From Paracidovorax konjaci (GTDB taxonomy: Bacteria; Pseudomonadota; Gammaproteobacteria; Burkholderiales; Burkholderiaceae_C), in the NCBI RefSeq assembly GCF_900112675.1, contig NZ_FOMQ01000003.1, positions 186,001-250,000 on the forward strand: 64,000 nucleotides of DNA, written 5' to 3'. Positions within the stretch are counted from its first letter, which is position 1; each line of letters opens with the position of its first letter. Below, piece after piece: positions 19,273-27,233 of the stretch. The notes under the pieces were generated by a model. That model was given only the letters and a program-made list of their open reading frames with translations, made no database searches and was not told where the DNA came from. Position numbers and translations under genes: made by a program.

Positions 19273-20778
19273 ATGGCGGCGATGATATCCACCGCCTCTT
19301 CCGCCGCTCCGGCCGAGGTCCGCTCGGGCCTGGCATGGCGCAACGGCTTCGCTGCACTGGGCCCGCAATTCTTCACCGAACTCGTGCCCACGCCGCTGCC
19401 CGACCCTTACTGGATCGCGGGCAGCCCCGATACCGCGGCCCTGATCGGGCTGGAGCCCGAATGGTTGGGCAGCGATGCGGCACTGCAGGTGCTCTCCGGC
19501 AATGCGGTGCTGCGCGGCATGGAACCACTGGCCAGCGTGTACAGCGGCCACCAGTTCGGCGTCTGGGCGGGGCAACTCGGGGACGGCCGCGCGATCCTGC
19601 TCGGCGAAACGGAAAGCGGGTACGAGGTACAGCTCAAGGGCAGCGGCCGCACGCCGTATTCACGCATGGGCGATGGCCGCGCGGTGCTGCGCTCATCGAT
19701 CCGTGAATTCCTCTGCAGCGAAGCCATGCATGCGCTGGGCATCCCGACCTCCCGGGCACTGGCCCTTACCGGCTCGCCCGCGCCCATCGTTCGCGAGGAA
19801 GTCGAAACTGCGGCAGTGGTCACGCGCACAGCGCCCAGCTTCGTGCGGTTCGGCCACTTCGAACATTTCGCCGCCCGCGACCAGATAGAGGCGCTGCGCA
19901 CCCTCGCCGATTACGTGATCGACCGCTACTACCCCCAATGCCGGGAAACCGACGGCATGCCCGGCAGGAATGCGTACGCCGCGCTGCTGCGCGCCGTGGG
20001 CGAGCGCACGGCCGCGATGGTCGCCCAATGGCAGGCCGTAGGTTTCTGCCATGGAGTGATGAACACCGACAACATGAGCATCCTGGGGCTCACCATCGAC
20101 TATGGCCCGTTCCAGTTCCTCGACGCTTTCGTGCCCGGCCACATCTGCAACCACAGCGACAGCCAGGGCCGCTATGCCTTCAATCGGCAGCCCCAGGTGG
20201 CCTACTGGAATCTGTTCTGCCTTGGGCAGGCATTGATGCCGCTCATCGGCGACCCCGAGACCGCCCAGGCCGCGCTGGAACCCTACCGCTCCGTCTTTCC
20301 TGCCGAATACCTGCGGCGCATGCGGGAGAAACTCGGGCTGGCCTCTGCCGCCGAGGGGGATGCCGCGCTCCTGGACGATCTGCTGGCGCTGCTGGCGCAG
20401 GACGCGGTGGACTACACCATCTTCTGGCGGCGCCTATCCCAGGCCGTGCAAGCACAGGATTTCGCTCCGGTGCAGGATCTTTTCATCGACCGGTCCGCGT
20501 GGGACGCCTGGCAGTCGCGGTACACCGCACGCCAGGCCCGGGAGGACCGGACCCACGGCGAAGCGGCCGCAGGCATGCTCCTGACCAATCCGCAGTTCGT
20601 GCTGCGCAATCACCTGGGCGAGCAGGCCATCCGGGCCGCGAAAACCGGAGACTTCCGGCCGCTGCACGCGCTGCAGGGCGTGCTGGCCCACCCCTTCGAC
20701 GACCACCCCGACCACGCCGAGTGGGCGGGCTTTCCGCCCGACTGGGCCTCCTCCATCGAGATCAGCTGCTCATCATGA
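19273..20778 (+). CDS. selO: SelO-family protein adenylyltransferase (YdiU)
   Basis: A 501-residue pseudokinase of the SelO/YdiU family, which transfers AMP from ATP to Ser/Thr/Tyr of target proteins and is linked to redox homeostasis. Landmarks are the nucleotide-binding [20 protein letters not shown] (the flipped P-loop region) and [10 protein letters not shown] with IDYGPF for metal binding. The protein ends ISCSS, so it keeps the conserved C-terminal Cys that is Sec in vertebrate SelO. ATG 19273 or 19282 could start it. The stop overlaps msrB by ATGA. It is divergent from the acyl-CoA synthetase gene across 173 bp. Confidence 0.94.
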   Translation: MAAMISTASSAAPAEVRSGLAWRNGFAALGPQFFTELVPTPLPDPYWIAGSPDTAALIGLEPEWLGSDAALQVLSGNAVLRGMEPLASVYSGHQFGVWAGQLGDGRAILLGETESGYEVQLKGSGRTPYSRMGDGRAVLRSSIREFLCSEAMHALGIPTSRALALTGSPAPIVREEVETAAVVTRTAPSFVRFGHFEHFAARDQIEALRTLADYVIDRYYPQCRETDGMPGRNAYAALLRAVGERTAAMVAQWQAVGFCHGVMNTDNMSILGLTIDYGPFQFLDAFVPGHICNHSDSQGRYAFNRQPQVAYWNLFCLGQALMPLIGDPETAQAALEPYRSVFPAEYLRRMREKLGLASAAEGDAALLDDLLALLAQDAVDYTIFWRRLSQAVQAQDFAPVQDLFIDRSAWDAWQSRYTARQAREDRTHGEAAAGMLLTNPQFVLRNHLGEQAIRAAKTGDFRPLHALQGVLAHPFDDHPDHAEWAGFPPDWASSIEISCSS

Positions 20779-21188
20779 CCTTTCCCATCCAGAAGACCGA
20801 CGCCGAATGGCAGGCCCTGCTCAAAGACAAGGGGGCGGAACCCGTCGCCTGGCAGGTCACGCGCCATGCCGCCACGGAACGCCCCTTCACGGGGAAATAC
20901 GAAGCCCACTGGGACGACGGCACGTACCACTGCATCTGTTGTGGCGCCAAGCTGTTCGATGCGGAGACCAAGTTCGACGCGGGTTGCGGCTGGCCCAGCT
21001 TTTCCCAGGCAGTGCCCGGCGCCATCCAGGAGATCGTGGACCGCAGCCATGGCATGGTCCGTACCGAAACGGTATGTGCACAATGCGGGGCGCATCTCGG
21101 CCATGTGTTCGAGGACGGTCCGGCCCCTGCCGGCCTGCGCTATTGCATGAACTCCGCCTCCCTGGACTTCGAGCCCGGCGGCGCCTGA
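20775..21188 (+). CDS. msrB: Peptide-methionine (R)-S-oxide reductase MsrB
   Basis: A 137-residue MsrB that reduces methionine-R-sulfoxide in proteins. Structural zinc cysteines are Cys53/Cys56 (CICCG) and Cys101/Cys104 (CAQC), and the catalytic Cys124 is in [11 protein letters not shown]. The GCGWPSF signature is intact. ATG 20775 overlaps the selO stop (ATGA), implying coupled translation of two redox-related proteins. It is cytoplasmic, with no signal peptide. Confidence 0.96.
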   Translation: MTFPIQKTDAEWQALLKDKGAEPVAWQVTRHAATERPFTGKYEAHWDDGTYHCICCGAKLFDAETKFDAGCGWPSFSQAVPGAIQEIVDRSHGMVRTETVCAQCGAHLGHVFEDGPAPAGLRYCMNSASLDFEPGGA

Positions 21189-21243
21189 CGGCAGAGCCGC
21201 CCGGCGCTCTGCGCAAGAGCTTCACGGAACAGCCATCGCACCT

Positions 21244-21807
21244 ATGAAACTGCTGATCGATTTCTTTCCCATCATCCTGTTCTTCGTGGCCTTCAAGGTC
21301 TGGGGGATCTACACCGCCACGGCCGTGGCCATTGGCGCCACCATTCTGCAGATCGGCTACCTGCGCGTGCGGCATGGCCGTGTCGAACCCATGCAGTGGG
21401 TGAGCCTGGGTGTGATCGTCGTCTTCGGGGGCGCCACGCTGCTCTCCCACAGCGACACCTTCATCAAATGGAAGCCCACCGTGCTGTACTGGCTGATGGC
21501 TGCAGCGCTCCTGATCGGCCAGCTCGTCTTCCGCAAGAACCTCATCCGCAGCCTCATGGGCGGCCAGATGGAGCTGCCGGATGCCGCATGGCGCGCGATG
21601 AACTGGAGCTGGACCGCCTTCTTCGTGGTGATGGGCGTCGTCAACCTGTGGGTGGCCTATACCTTCAGCACCGACGCGTGGGTGAACTTCAAGCTGTTCG
21701 GCGGTCTCGGACTCATGGCCGTGTTCGTCGTGGGGCAGGCGCTCTATCTCAGCCGCTACATCAAGGACGCCGACAACAAGCCCTCGGCAGAGGATCCCCA
21801 GCCATGA
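21244..21807 (+). CDS. yciB: Septation protein A / YciB family membrane protein
   Basis: A 187-residue inner-membrane protein with about five hydrophobic segments. It begins [18 protein letters not shown], diagnostic of YciB/IspZ. The family is linked to cell-envelope synthesis and septation in enterobacteria and interacts with cell-elongation and division proteins; the biochemical role is unsettled. The stop overlaps the next gene by ATGA. It is 55 bp after msrB. Confidence 0.94.
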   Translation: MKLLIDFFPIILFFVAFKVWGIYTATAVAIGATILQIGYLRVRHGRVEPMQWVSLGVIVVFGGATLLSHSDTFIKWKPTVLYWLMAAALLIGQLVFRKNLIRSLMGGQMELPDAAWRAMNWSWTAFFVVMGVVNLWVAYTFSTDAWVNFKLFGGLGLMAVFVVGQALYLSRYIKDADNKPSAEDPQP

Positions 21808-22085
21808 GCGACGTGCAGCCGGACCTGCCGATCACTGCGCAAGCCATGGAGCGCAAGCTGCACGCCGCGCTCGCCCCGTCCACCCTGGAAGTGCTCGACG
21901 AGAGCGCGGCCCATGCGGGCCACGCAGGAGCCAACGGCACCGGCTTCGGCACGCATTTCCGCGTGCGCATCTCGTCACCTTTGTTTACCGGCCGCAGCCG
22001 GGTGGCGCGCCATCGCCTTGTGTATGATGCGCTGCAGGAGTTCATTGACCAGGGCGCACACGCCATCGCGATAGAAGTTCTCTGA
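21804..22085 (+). CDS. bolA: BolA family protein
   Basis: A 93-residue BolA-like protein with the class II KH-like fold, known to pair with monothiol glutaredoxins in iron-sulfur trafficking and to affect morphology under stress. The C-terminal part ([17 protein letters not shown]) carries the conserved His-containing BolA helix. The ATG at 21804 overlaps the yciB stop. A 73-bp gap follows before the PPIase gene. Confidence 0.92.
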   Translation: MSDVQPDLPITAQAMERKLHAALAPSTLEVLDESAAHAGHAGANGTGFGTHFRVRISSPLFTGRSRVARHRLVYDALQEFIDQGAHAIAIEVL

Positions 22086-22158
22086 TCAGATTCCCACGTC
22101 CAGGGGCCACAGCGGCGTACCCCGCCCAGCCGGCCCATTCCTTTTTGTGGATTTCCCA

Positions 22159-22944
22159 ATGAAGAAAAAGCTCTTGACCGGCCTCGTGGCCGCAGCCGTG
22201 CTGGGCACGTCCGCCCTGCCCGCCTTCGCGCAAAACATTGCCGTTGTGAACGGCAAGGCCGTGCCCAAGGAACGCGTCGACGTTCTGAAGCAGCAAGTGG
22301 AGCGTTCCGGCCGCCCTGTCACCCCCGAGATCGAAAACCAGATCAAGGAAGAAGTCATCGCTCGCGAGATCTTCCTGCAGGAAGCGCAAAAGCGCGGCCT
22401 GGAAGGCTCTGCGGACGTCAAGGCCCAGATGGAACTGGCCCGCCAGACCATCCTGATCCGTGAACTGTTCGCCGACTACCAGAAGGCCAACCCTGTCTCC
22501 GACGCCGAGATCCAGGCCGAATACGACAAGTTCGTTGCCGCCAATACCGGCAAGGAATACAAGGCCAGCCACATCCTGGTGGAAAAGGAAGACCAGGCCA
22601 AGGCCATCATCGCGTCCATCAAGAAGGGCGCCAAGTTCGAAGACATCGCCAAGAAGCAGTCGAAGGATCCCGGATCCGGCGCGCGCGGCGGCGACCTCGA
22701 CTGGGCTACTCCGAGCAGCTATGTGTCCGAGTTCACCGAAGCACTCGTGAAGCTCGACAAGGGCAAGATGACGCAGACCCCCGTCAAGACGCAGTTCGGC
22801 TGGCACATCATTCGCCTGGACGATGTCCGCGAAGCCAAGTTGCCCAAGCTGGAAGAAGTCAAGCCACAGGTCGCGCAGCAACTGCAGCAGCAGAAGCTGG
22901 CGAAGTTCCAGGAAGACCTGCGCGCCAAGGCCAAGGTCGAGTAA
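22159..22944 (+). CDS. Periplasmic parvulin-type peptidyl-prolyl isomerase
   Basis: A 261-residue PpiC/SurA-like foldase. A signal peptide (about 1-24, ending LPAFAQ) is followed by a SurA-N-like chaperone segment (about 30-125) and one parvulin domain (about 130-225: ASHILVE, GGDLDW, TPVKTQFGWHIIRL). It should assist folding of periplasmic or outer-membrane proteins. I chose ATG 22159 as the start of the signal peptide; a possible upstream codon would only add MDFP. It ends a plus-strand run from selO and is followed by an intrinsic terminator. Confidence 0.93.
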   Translation: MKKKLLTGLVAAAVLGTSALPAFAQNIAVVNGKAVPKERVDVLKQQVERSGRPVTPEIENQIKEEVIAREIFLQEAQKRGLEGSADVKAQMELARQTILIRELFADYQKANPVSDAEIQAEYDKFVAANTGKEYKASHILVEKEDQAKAIIASIKKGAKFEDIAKKQSKDPGSGARGGDLDWATPSSYVSEFTEALVKLDKGKMTQTPVKTQFGWHIIRLDDVREAKLPKLEEVKPQVAQQLQQQKLAKFQEDLRAKAKVE

Positions 22945-22993
22945 GCAACGACTTGGAGCCGTGGCCTGTCTGCCGGCTTCGTCTTCACGATGG

Positions 22994-23019
22994 AAACGCG
23001 GCCTGGTGCCGCGTTTTTT
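22994..23019 (+). terminator. Intrinsic terminator after the PPIase gene
   Basis: A 9-bp stem AAACGCGGC (22994-23002) pairs with GCCGCGTTT (23008-23016), with a 5-base loop, and the T-run continues to 23019. It closes the selO-to-PPIase run. Confidence 0.85.
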
Positions 23020-23151
23020 CTTTGTGGCTGCCGGCAAGAGGGGTGGTTGCGCATCAGGCCGTGCAGGCAATCGAGAGGTGCTTGCCGACCCATTTCCGAG
23101 CGGATGTACCGGGCCGGACACTGCCCGGTGAAATACCTTCCAGCCTGCTCT

Positions 23152-23937
23152 CTACATCGCCCTCGCCGCCCCCACGATCAACAGCGCACCGATCAGGATC
23201 GGCTGGTGGAGCATGTAATAGCTCAAGCTCCAGCGCCCCAGTACGGCAAGCGGTTTCAGGGTGCGCGGCAGTGCCAGCGCAAGCCATTGCGGACGGTGGT
23301 CCAGCATGGCCTGTCCCGCAGCGATGCCCCACCACATCACACCCAACCAGGGCAGCAGCGGCACATAGTCCTCGGTGAACGGCTTGCGTGACACGAGGCC
23401 CAACCAGTTGAGTGCACGGCCATTGAACCAGGGCGCCCATTCGGCGGCCGGCCCCGCCAGCAGCCACGCTGCGCACCAGGGCGCGGCCATCGCCAAGGCA
23501 CCGGCAGGCCAGAGCCACCCCCGCCAGCCTGCAGTGCAGCGGGCAATCACCAGCATCACGGCCATGCCATGCAGCACGCCGAAATGGATGAAGCTGCGAG
23601 GAAACATGAGGTACGAGCCCGCGCTGACAAGCAATGCGCAGGCTGCGATCTGCACCCAGCGGCGACCGAACCGGTGCCAGCCAAGCCCCTGCCGCCATGC
23701 CAGCGACTGACCCAGTCCCGCGCAGACCAGGAACATGCTCACGATGGCGGTCCGCTGCAAAGTCCAAAAAGGATCGGCCCGGAAATCCTGTGGCCAGTAG
23801 CCGAAATGGCTCAGATCGAAGCAGAAGTGGAAGATGGTCATCCACACCATGGCGCATCCCCGAAGGGCATCCACAGCCTCCATCCGCACGCGGGGCTGCG
23901 AGCGAGGGTGATCGGAAGACGCGTGAAGAGTGGCCAT
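23152..23937 (-). CDS. DUF1624 / heparan-alpha-glucosaminide N-acetyltransferase-like membrane protein
   Basis: A 261-residue integral membrane protein with roughly six to seven hydrophobic helices. It opens with the family signature RMEAVDALRGCAMVWMTIFH (18-37) shared by DUF1624 proteins, which are distantly related to membrane acyltransferases. The substrate is unknown; transfer of an acetyl group to a sugar or envelope component is a family-based guess. It is convergent with the PPIase gene and 80 bp downstream of the SGNH hydrolase gene. Confidence 0.85.
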   Translation of the reverse strand: MATLHASSDHPRSQPRVRMEAVDALRGCAMVWMTIFHFCFDLSHFGYWPQDFRADPFWTLQRTAIVSMFLVCAGLGQSLAWRQGLGWHRFGRRWVQIAACALLVSAGSYLMFPRSFIHFGVLHGMAVMLVIARCTAGWRGWLWPAGALAMAAPWCAAWLLAGPAAEWAPWFNGRALNWLGLVSRKPFTEDYVPLLPWLGVMWWGIAAGQAMLDHRPQWLALALPRTLKPLAVLGRWSLSYYMLHQPILIGALLIVGAARAM

Positions 23938-24017
23938 GGCTCAACAAGAAAAGGCTGCGCCAGATGTGCGCAGCCCAGCAATGGTATGGCGGGAGCCGCT
24001 GCCTGCGGCCGCGCCGT

Positions 24018-24605
24018 TCAGAACGTGCGCTCGATGGCTGCTACCAGCAGCGCAGCCAATCGGTCACTTGCCGCCTGGGTGCGGTGAACGTTGTCGATCA
24101 CGTCCGCAACCCCACGGTAGTCCTCTCCCCAACCCGCATGCTCCACCCGCAGGTCGGCAGCCACCGCCAGCGTGACGGCATTGAGTTCGCGCCGGCGCTG
24201 AACCCGTTCCGCGGTGAACAGATCGGCCACCGGCACATCGACGATGCCCGTGAGGATCGGTGTGCGCCACTCGGCATGGATGATGCGAAGGGCGTCGCGC
24301 AGATTCGCCTCGTAGTCGGCAGGCGAACGCATTTCCAGCGCATCGTTGAGCCCGAGGCCCAGCACGATGATCTCGCCATCCCGGCGTACTGCGTTGAAGG
24401 GCGGCTGCGGTCCCAAGGGAAAGGCGTCGGCCGGGGCGCCAGGATACGGCTCCGTGTACCCGAGGAGCAGATCCTGCATCAGCAGACCGACCGCGGAGCG
24501 GTCTTCGACGGCCCAACCGGGGCGCAGGGACATCATCGTTTCAGGAATTGGCATGGCAATTCCAGGACCACGGAGAATGCTGTCGCCGAAAGTTTCAATG
24601 GACAT
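24018..24605 (-). CDS. SGNH/GDSL-type hydrolase
   Basis: A 195-residue hydrolase of the SGNH fold. Block I is FGDSILRG (residues 6-13, nucleophile Ser), block III is LGLGLNDA (with the Asn) and block V is DNVH with the catalytic Asp and His. It lacks a signal peptide, so a cytoplasmic esterase or lipase acting on a small ester is likely; the substrate is unknown. I chose ATG 24605 because the fold begins directly after it; the longer open frame upstream runs through the tRNA terminator. It is downstream of tRNA-Pro on the same strand but separated by that terminator. Confidence 0.85.
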   Translation of the reverse strand: MSIETFGDSILRGPGIAMPIPETMMSLRPGWAVEDRSAVGLLMQDLLLGYTEPYPGAPADAFPLGPQPPFNAVRRDGEIIVLGLGLNDALEMRSPADYEANLRDALRIIHAEWRTPILTGIVDVPVADLFTAERVQRRRELNAVTLAVAADLRVEHAGWGEDYRGVADVIDNVHRTQAASDRLAALLVAAIERTF

Positions 24606-24811
24606 AGTGCTTTGACTGCGAGGGGCTTGCGCTGCATCCCATGCCACGCTGCAGGGCACAGCGCAAACGTGGCAGGCTCCCACAGCGCAGGCAGAAGTGG
24701 GGCCTGCGATCATGCCCCACACGGCGGCGCGAACCTGTATCACCGCGTATGCAGTGCATGCCAGCGGGCGCGGCGCCCATCTTCTCGGCAGCGATACGGC
24801 ATGCGAATTCA

Positions 24812-24849
24812 GAAAAGAAAAAAGGCGCAAACCTCACGGTTTGCGCCTT
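24812..24849 (-). terminator. Intrinsic terminator of tRNA-Pro
   Basis: A perfect 12-bp inverted repeat (24822-24833 with 24838-24849) has a 4-base loop. On the minus strand it is followed by a T-rich stretch. It lies 12 bp after the tRNA 3' end. Confidence 0.88.
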
Positions 24850-24860
24850 CTGACGATCAA

Positions 24861-24937
24861 TGGTCGGAGCGGCGGGATTCGAACTCGCGACCCTCTGCTC
24901 CCAAAGCAGATGCGCTACCAGGCTGCGCTACGCTCCG
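24861..24937 (-). tRNA. tRNA-Pro (anticodon TGG)
   Basis: A 77-nt cloverleaf with encoded CCA. The acceptor stem CGGAGCG (24931-24937) pairs with 24865-24871, with discriminator A at 24864. The D arm contains AGCCTGGTAGCGC, the anticodon stem TCTGC/GCAGA encloses loop TTTGGGA (anticodon TGG), and the T arm has GTTCGAATC. It reads CCA and, by wobble, other proline codons. An intrinsic terminator follows. Confidence 0.97.
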
Positions 24938-24946
24938 ACAGCTAGC

Positions 24947-24952
24947 ATTCTA
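24947..24952 (-). promoter_or_regulatory. -10 element of the tRNA-Pro promoter
   Basis: TAGAAT on the minus strand lies 9 bp before the mature tRNA 5' end, the spacing expected of a sigma-70 -10 box. No convincing -35 box is seen at 16-18 bp. Confidence 0.4.
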
Positions 24953-25042
24953 ACCCGGTCTCAAGGACTCTCCGGGCAAGTCATGGCTTTTTTATGAAGA
25001 TTTATTCAGAACAGGCTGAGACAGCAGGCACGCTGCAGCAGC

Positions 25043-25294
25043 TCAACGCGAACTCGAAGGACCAGGGCCGCGGCCAGGAAGGTGGCGGAACGTGATGCGC
25101 CCCTTGCTGAGGTCGTAGGGAGACATTTCCAGCGACACCTTGTCGCCTGCCAGGATACGGATGTGGTGCTTGCGCATCTTTCCGCCGGTATAGGCGATCA
25201 ACTGATGCCCGTTGTCCAGCGTGACACGAAACCGTGAATCCGGCAGCACTTCCGTCACGGAGCCCTGCATTTCGATGAGTTCTTCTTTGGCCAT
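25043..25294 (-). CDS. infA: Translation initiation factor IF-1 (long paralogue)
   Basis: An 83-residue S1/OB-fold IF-1 that binds the 30S A site during initiation. The core ([19 protein letters not shown], then RITFRH) aligns with IF-1. The protein is longer than the usual 72 residues because of a C-terminal tail (about 72-83, rich in Gly, Pro, Ser, Arg). Beta-proteobacteria often have a second infA outside the ribosomal-protein operon; this looks like that copy, since no ribosomal genes are near. A perfect 14-bp palindrome lies 24 bp before its start codon. Confidence 0.93.
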   Translation of the reverse strand: MAKEELIEMQGSVTEVLPDSRFRVTLDNGHQLIAYTGGKMRKHHIRILAGDKVSLEMSPYDLSKGRITFRHLPGRGPGPSSSR

Positions 25295-25317
25295 GGTTCA
25301 ACTCAAAATTTAAAGAT

Positions 25318-25331
25318 CCGTATCGATACGG
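25318..25331. promoter_or_regulatory. 14-bp perfect palindrome upstream of infA
   Basis: CCGTATCGATACGG is its own reverse complement. It lies 24 bp upstream of the infA start codon, in the leader or promoter. It could be an operator or a short mRNA hairpin; no regulator is suggested by neighbours. Confidence 0.4.
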
Positions 25332-25800
25332 CAGCAATTACTCAAGCGCACCCTTCTGTCACGAGCGGCGCGCATGGACTGCCGAGACGAGCGATGCAAA
25401 CGCATGCGCTTCGTTACGCTGGGGCCTTTGACCCGGTGCCAGAATTGGCGCCGAAGAGGCAACGCATGGGAGAGCCGGCAGACGCCGCATCCCTCTCGAA
25501 GCGCGGGCCGGGGTCGGCACAGCGCAAAACCTGTCAATTGTACTGCGCGATACCGGGATGCGGGATCGCTGCACTGCGATGCGTTCATGCCTGCCATAGC
25601 TGTCTCGCATAAGGCGGCGCCCAACGGTCCCGTGCTCGCCCTGCCGACCGGCAACGCAGCCGTGCCGCGCCGCAGCTTTGCGGGCGCCGCCCCCATGGCA
25701 TTGCCATGGCCATCGGACCGCCCTGCGCTGCCGAGCAGAGTGCGCCGGTAACGCTCCAACACCCCCTAGAATGGCCGGCCCTTTCGCCGCAGGAGCCTCC
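25332..25800. other. Intergenic region between infA and psd
   Basis: This 469-bp stretch lies between two divergent genes. Frames open across it on both strands, but their translations are rich in Arg, Ala and Cys and match no family I know. It presumably holds the promoters of both genes; I could not place them. AGGAG at about 25789-25793 is the psd ribosome site. Confidence 0.5.
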
Positions 25801-26658
25801 GTGTCAGATCGCCTCGCCGTTCTTCCGCAATACCTGCTGCCCAAGCGGGCCCTCACCGCGCTGGCCGGGCGTTTCGCCTCGGCGCAGGCCGGCGGCCAGA
25901 CCACTGCGGCCATTCGCCACTTCGTGGCCCGCTACCGCGTCGATATGTCCGAAGCGGAAAACCCGGACATCGCCAGCTATGCGACGTTCAACGATTTCTT
26001 CACGCGTGCGCTGCGTCCCGGAGCCCGTCCCATTGCCGATGCTCCGGCGATCTGCCCGGTGGACGGCGCGGTGAGCCAGTTCGGTGCCATCGATGAAGAC
26101 CAGATCTTCCAGGCGAAGGGGCACCGCTACTCGACCACGGCCCTGCTGGGCGGCGACGCGGCGGCGGCCTCGCGGTTTGCGAACGGCAGTTTCGCCACCA
26201 TCTACCTGAGCCCGCGCGACTACCACCGCATCCACATGCCATGCGACGGCCGCCTGCGCGGCATGACCTATGTGCCGGGCGCGCTGTTCTCGGTGAATCC
26301 GCTCACGGCACGTGGCGTTCCCGGGCTGTTTGCGCGCAACGAGCGCGTGGTCTGCCTCTTCGATACGCCCCTCGGCGCGATGGCGCTGGTGCTGGTGGGC
26401 GCGACCATCGTGGGCAGCATGGCGACGGTGTGGCACGGCACGGTGAATCCGCCCCGCTCCGCCGAGCCCCGCCACTGGACCTACGACGACGGCCCGGAGA
26501 TCCTGCTGCGCAAAGGCGAGGAGATGGGGCGCTTCATGCTGGGATCGACCGTCGTGCTGCTGTTCGAACCCGGCGCGCTGCGCTTCACCGATGCCTGGGC
26601 GCCTGCGCGGGCGGTGCGGCTCGGCGAGGCCATGGGCCTGCCGCCGTCTGCCCCCTGA
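25801..26658 (+). CDS. psd: Phosphatidylserine decarboxylase proenzyme
   Basis: A 285-residue pyruvoyl-dependent enzyme that converts phosphatidylserine to phosphatidylethanolamine at the inner membrane. The autocleavage motif LGST (247-250) generates the pyruvoyl group from Ser249. The triad partners Asp88 (CPVDGA) and His145 (YHRIHMP) are present. I chose the GTG at 25801 (MSDRLAVLPQYL) because AGGAG lies 7-8 bp upstream and the family begins there; an ATG at 25771 is less likely. The gene stands alone. Its length is normal for the bacterial type I enzyme. Confidence 0.95.
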   Translation: MSDRLAVLPQYLLPKRALTALAGRFASAQAGGQTTAAIRHFVARYRVDMSEAENPDIASYATFNDFFTRALRPGARPIADAPAICPVDGAVSQFGAIDEDQIFQAKGHRYSTTALLGGDAAAASRFANGSFATIYLSPRDYHRIHMPCDGRLRGMTYVPGALFSVNPLTARGVPGLFARNERVVCLFDTPLGAMALVLVGATIVGSMATVWHGTVNPPRSAEPRHWTYDDGPEILLRKGEEMGRFMLGSTVVLLFEPGALRFTDAWAPARAVRLGEAMGLPPSAP

Positions 26659-26688
26659 GGCCCGGGCGCCGGCACGCCGCGGTCGCCC

Positions 26689-26946
26689 TCAGGGCATGCG
26701 GCGGGTCGCGAAGACGGTGGGTTCGAGCACCAGGCGCTCGGGGGCTACGGGTGCGTCGCGCCCCACGAGGTGGACGCTCATGTCCTGGCGACGGATCGAC
26801 ACGTGGCTGACGGTTTCCCAGCGGTCGCCCAGGCGCACCTGCGTGCCCGAGCGGAAGAGGGGCATGCGGAAGCTGTCGCCCCAGCCGGCCGGGCGTGCGG
26901 GCCGGGCCTCTTCGGGCAAGAGGGATGAAACGGGGGCGACGTCCAT
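26689..26946 (-). CDS. Small hypothetical protein (85 aa)
   Basis: An 85-residue soluble protein with no motif I recognise. It is rich in Arg, Val and Pro, and the middle (GTQVRLGDRWETVSHVSIRR) suggests a small beta-barrel. It is convergent with psd across 30 bp, and no strong ribosome site is seen. Third-position GC resembles neighbouring real genes, which supports coding. It might be a lineage-restricted protein. Confidence 0.5.
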   Translation of the reverse strand: MDVAPVSSLLPEEARPARPAGWGDSFRMPLFRSGTQVRLGDRWETVSHVSIRRQDMSVHLVGRDAPVAPERLVLEPTVFATRRMP

Positions 26947-27233
26947 GCCTCCATGCTACCTCGGCGCAAAGACGCTGCGCACACCTTGAAACATTTTTCC
27001 ATTCTGGCGAGCAGGCAGGCCAGCGCGTCCGGACGATGGACCTGACAGTGCCATGGAGGGCGGCCCGGCAGCCCGCGCGGCCATGGCGCCGCACCAGCCG
27101 GGCGCCCACCCGTCACGCCAGCGTCATGCAGCGCCCCTAGAGTGCGCCGCGGCAAGCTCTGCTGTGGGCCTGCTTCTTCCCGGCGTGCCGCGAGGCACCT
27201 GGCGCCCTCTCCTCCTCATCCTTCGCGTCCTCC

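Noticed and set aside
25310-25762. A 150-codon minus-strand frame in the infA-psd gap
   Set aside because: No family resemblance, no ribosome site, and composition unlike neighbouring proteins.
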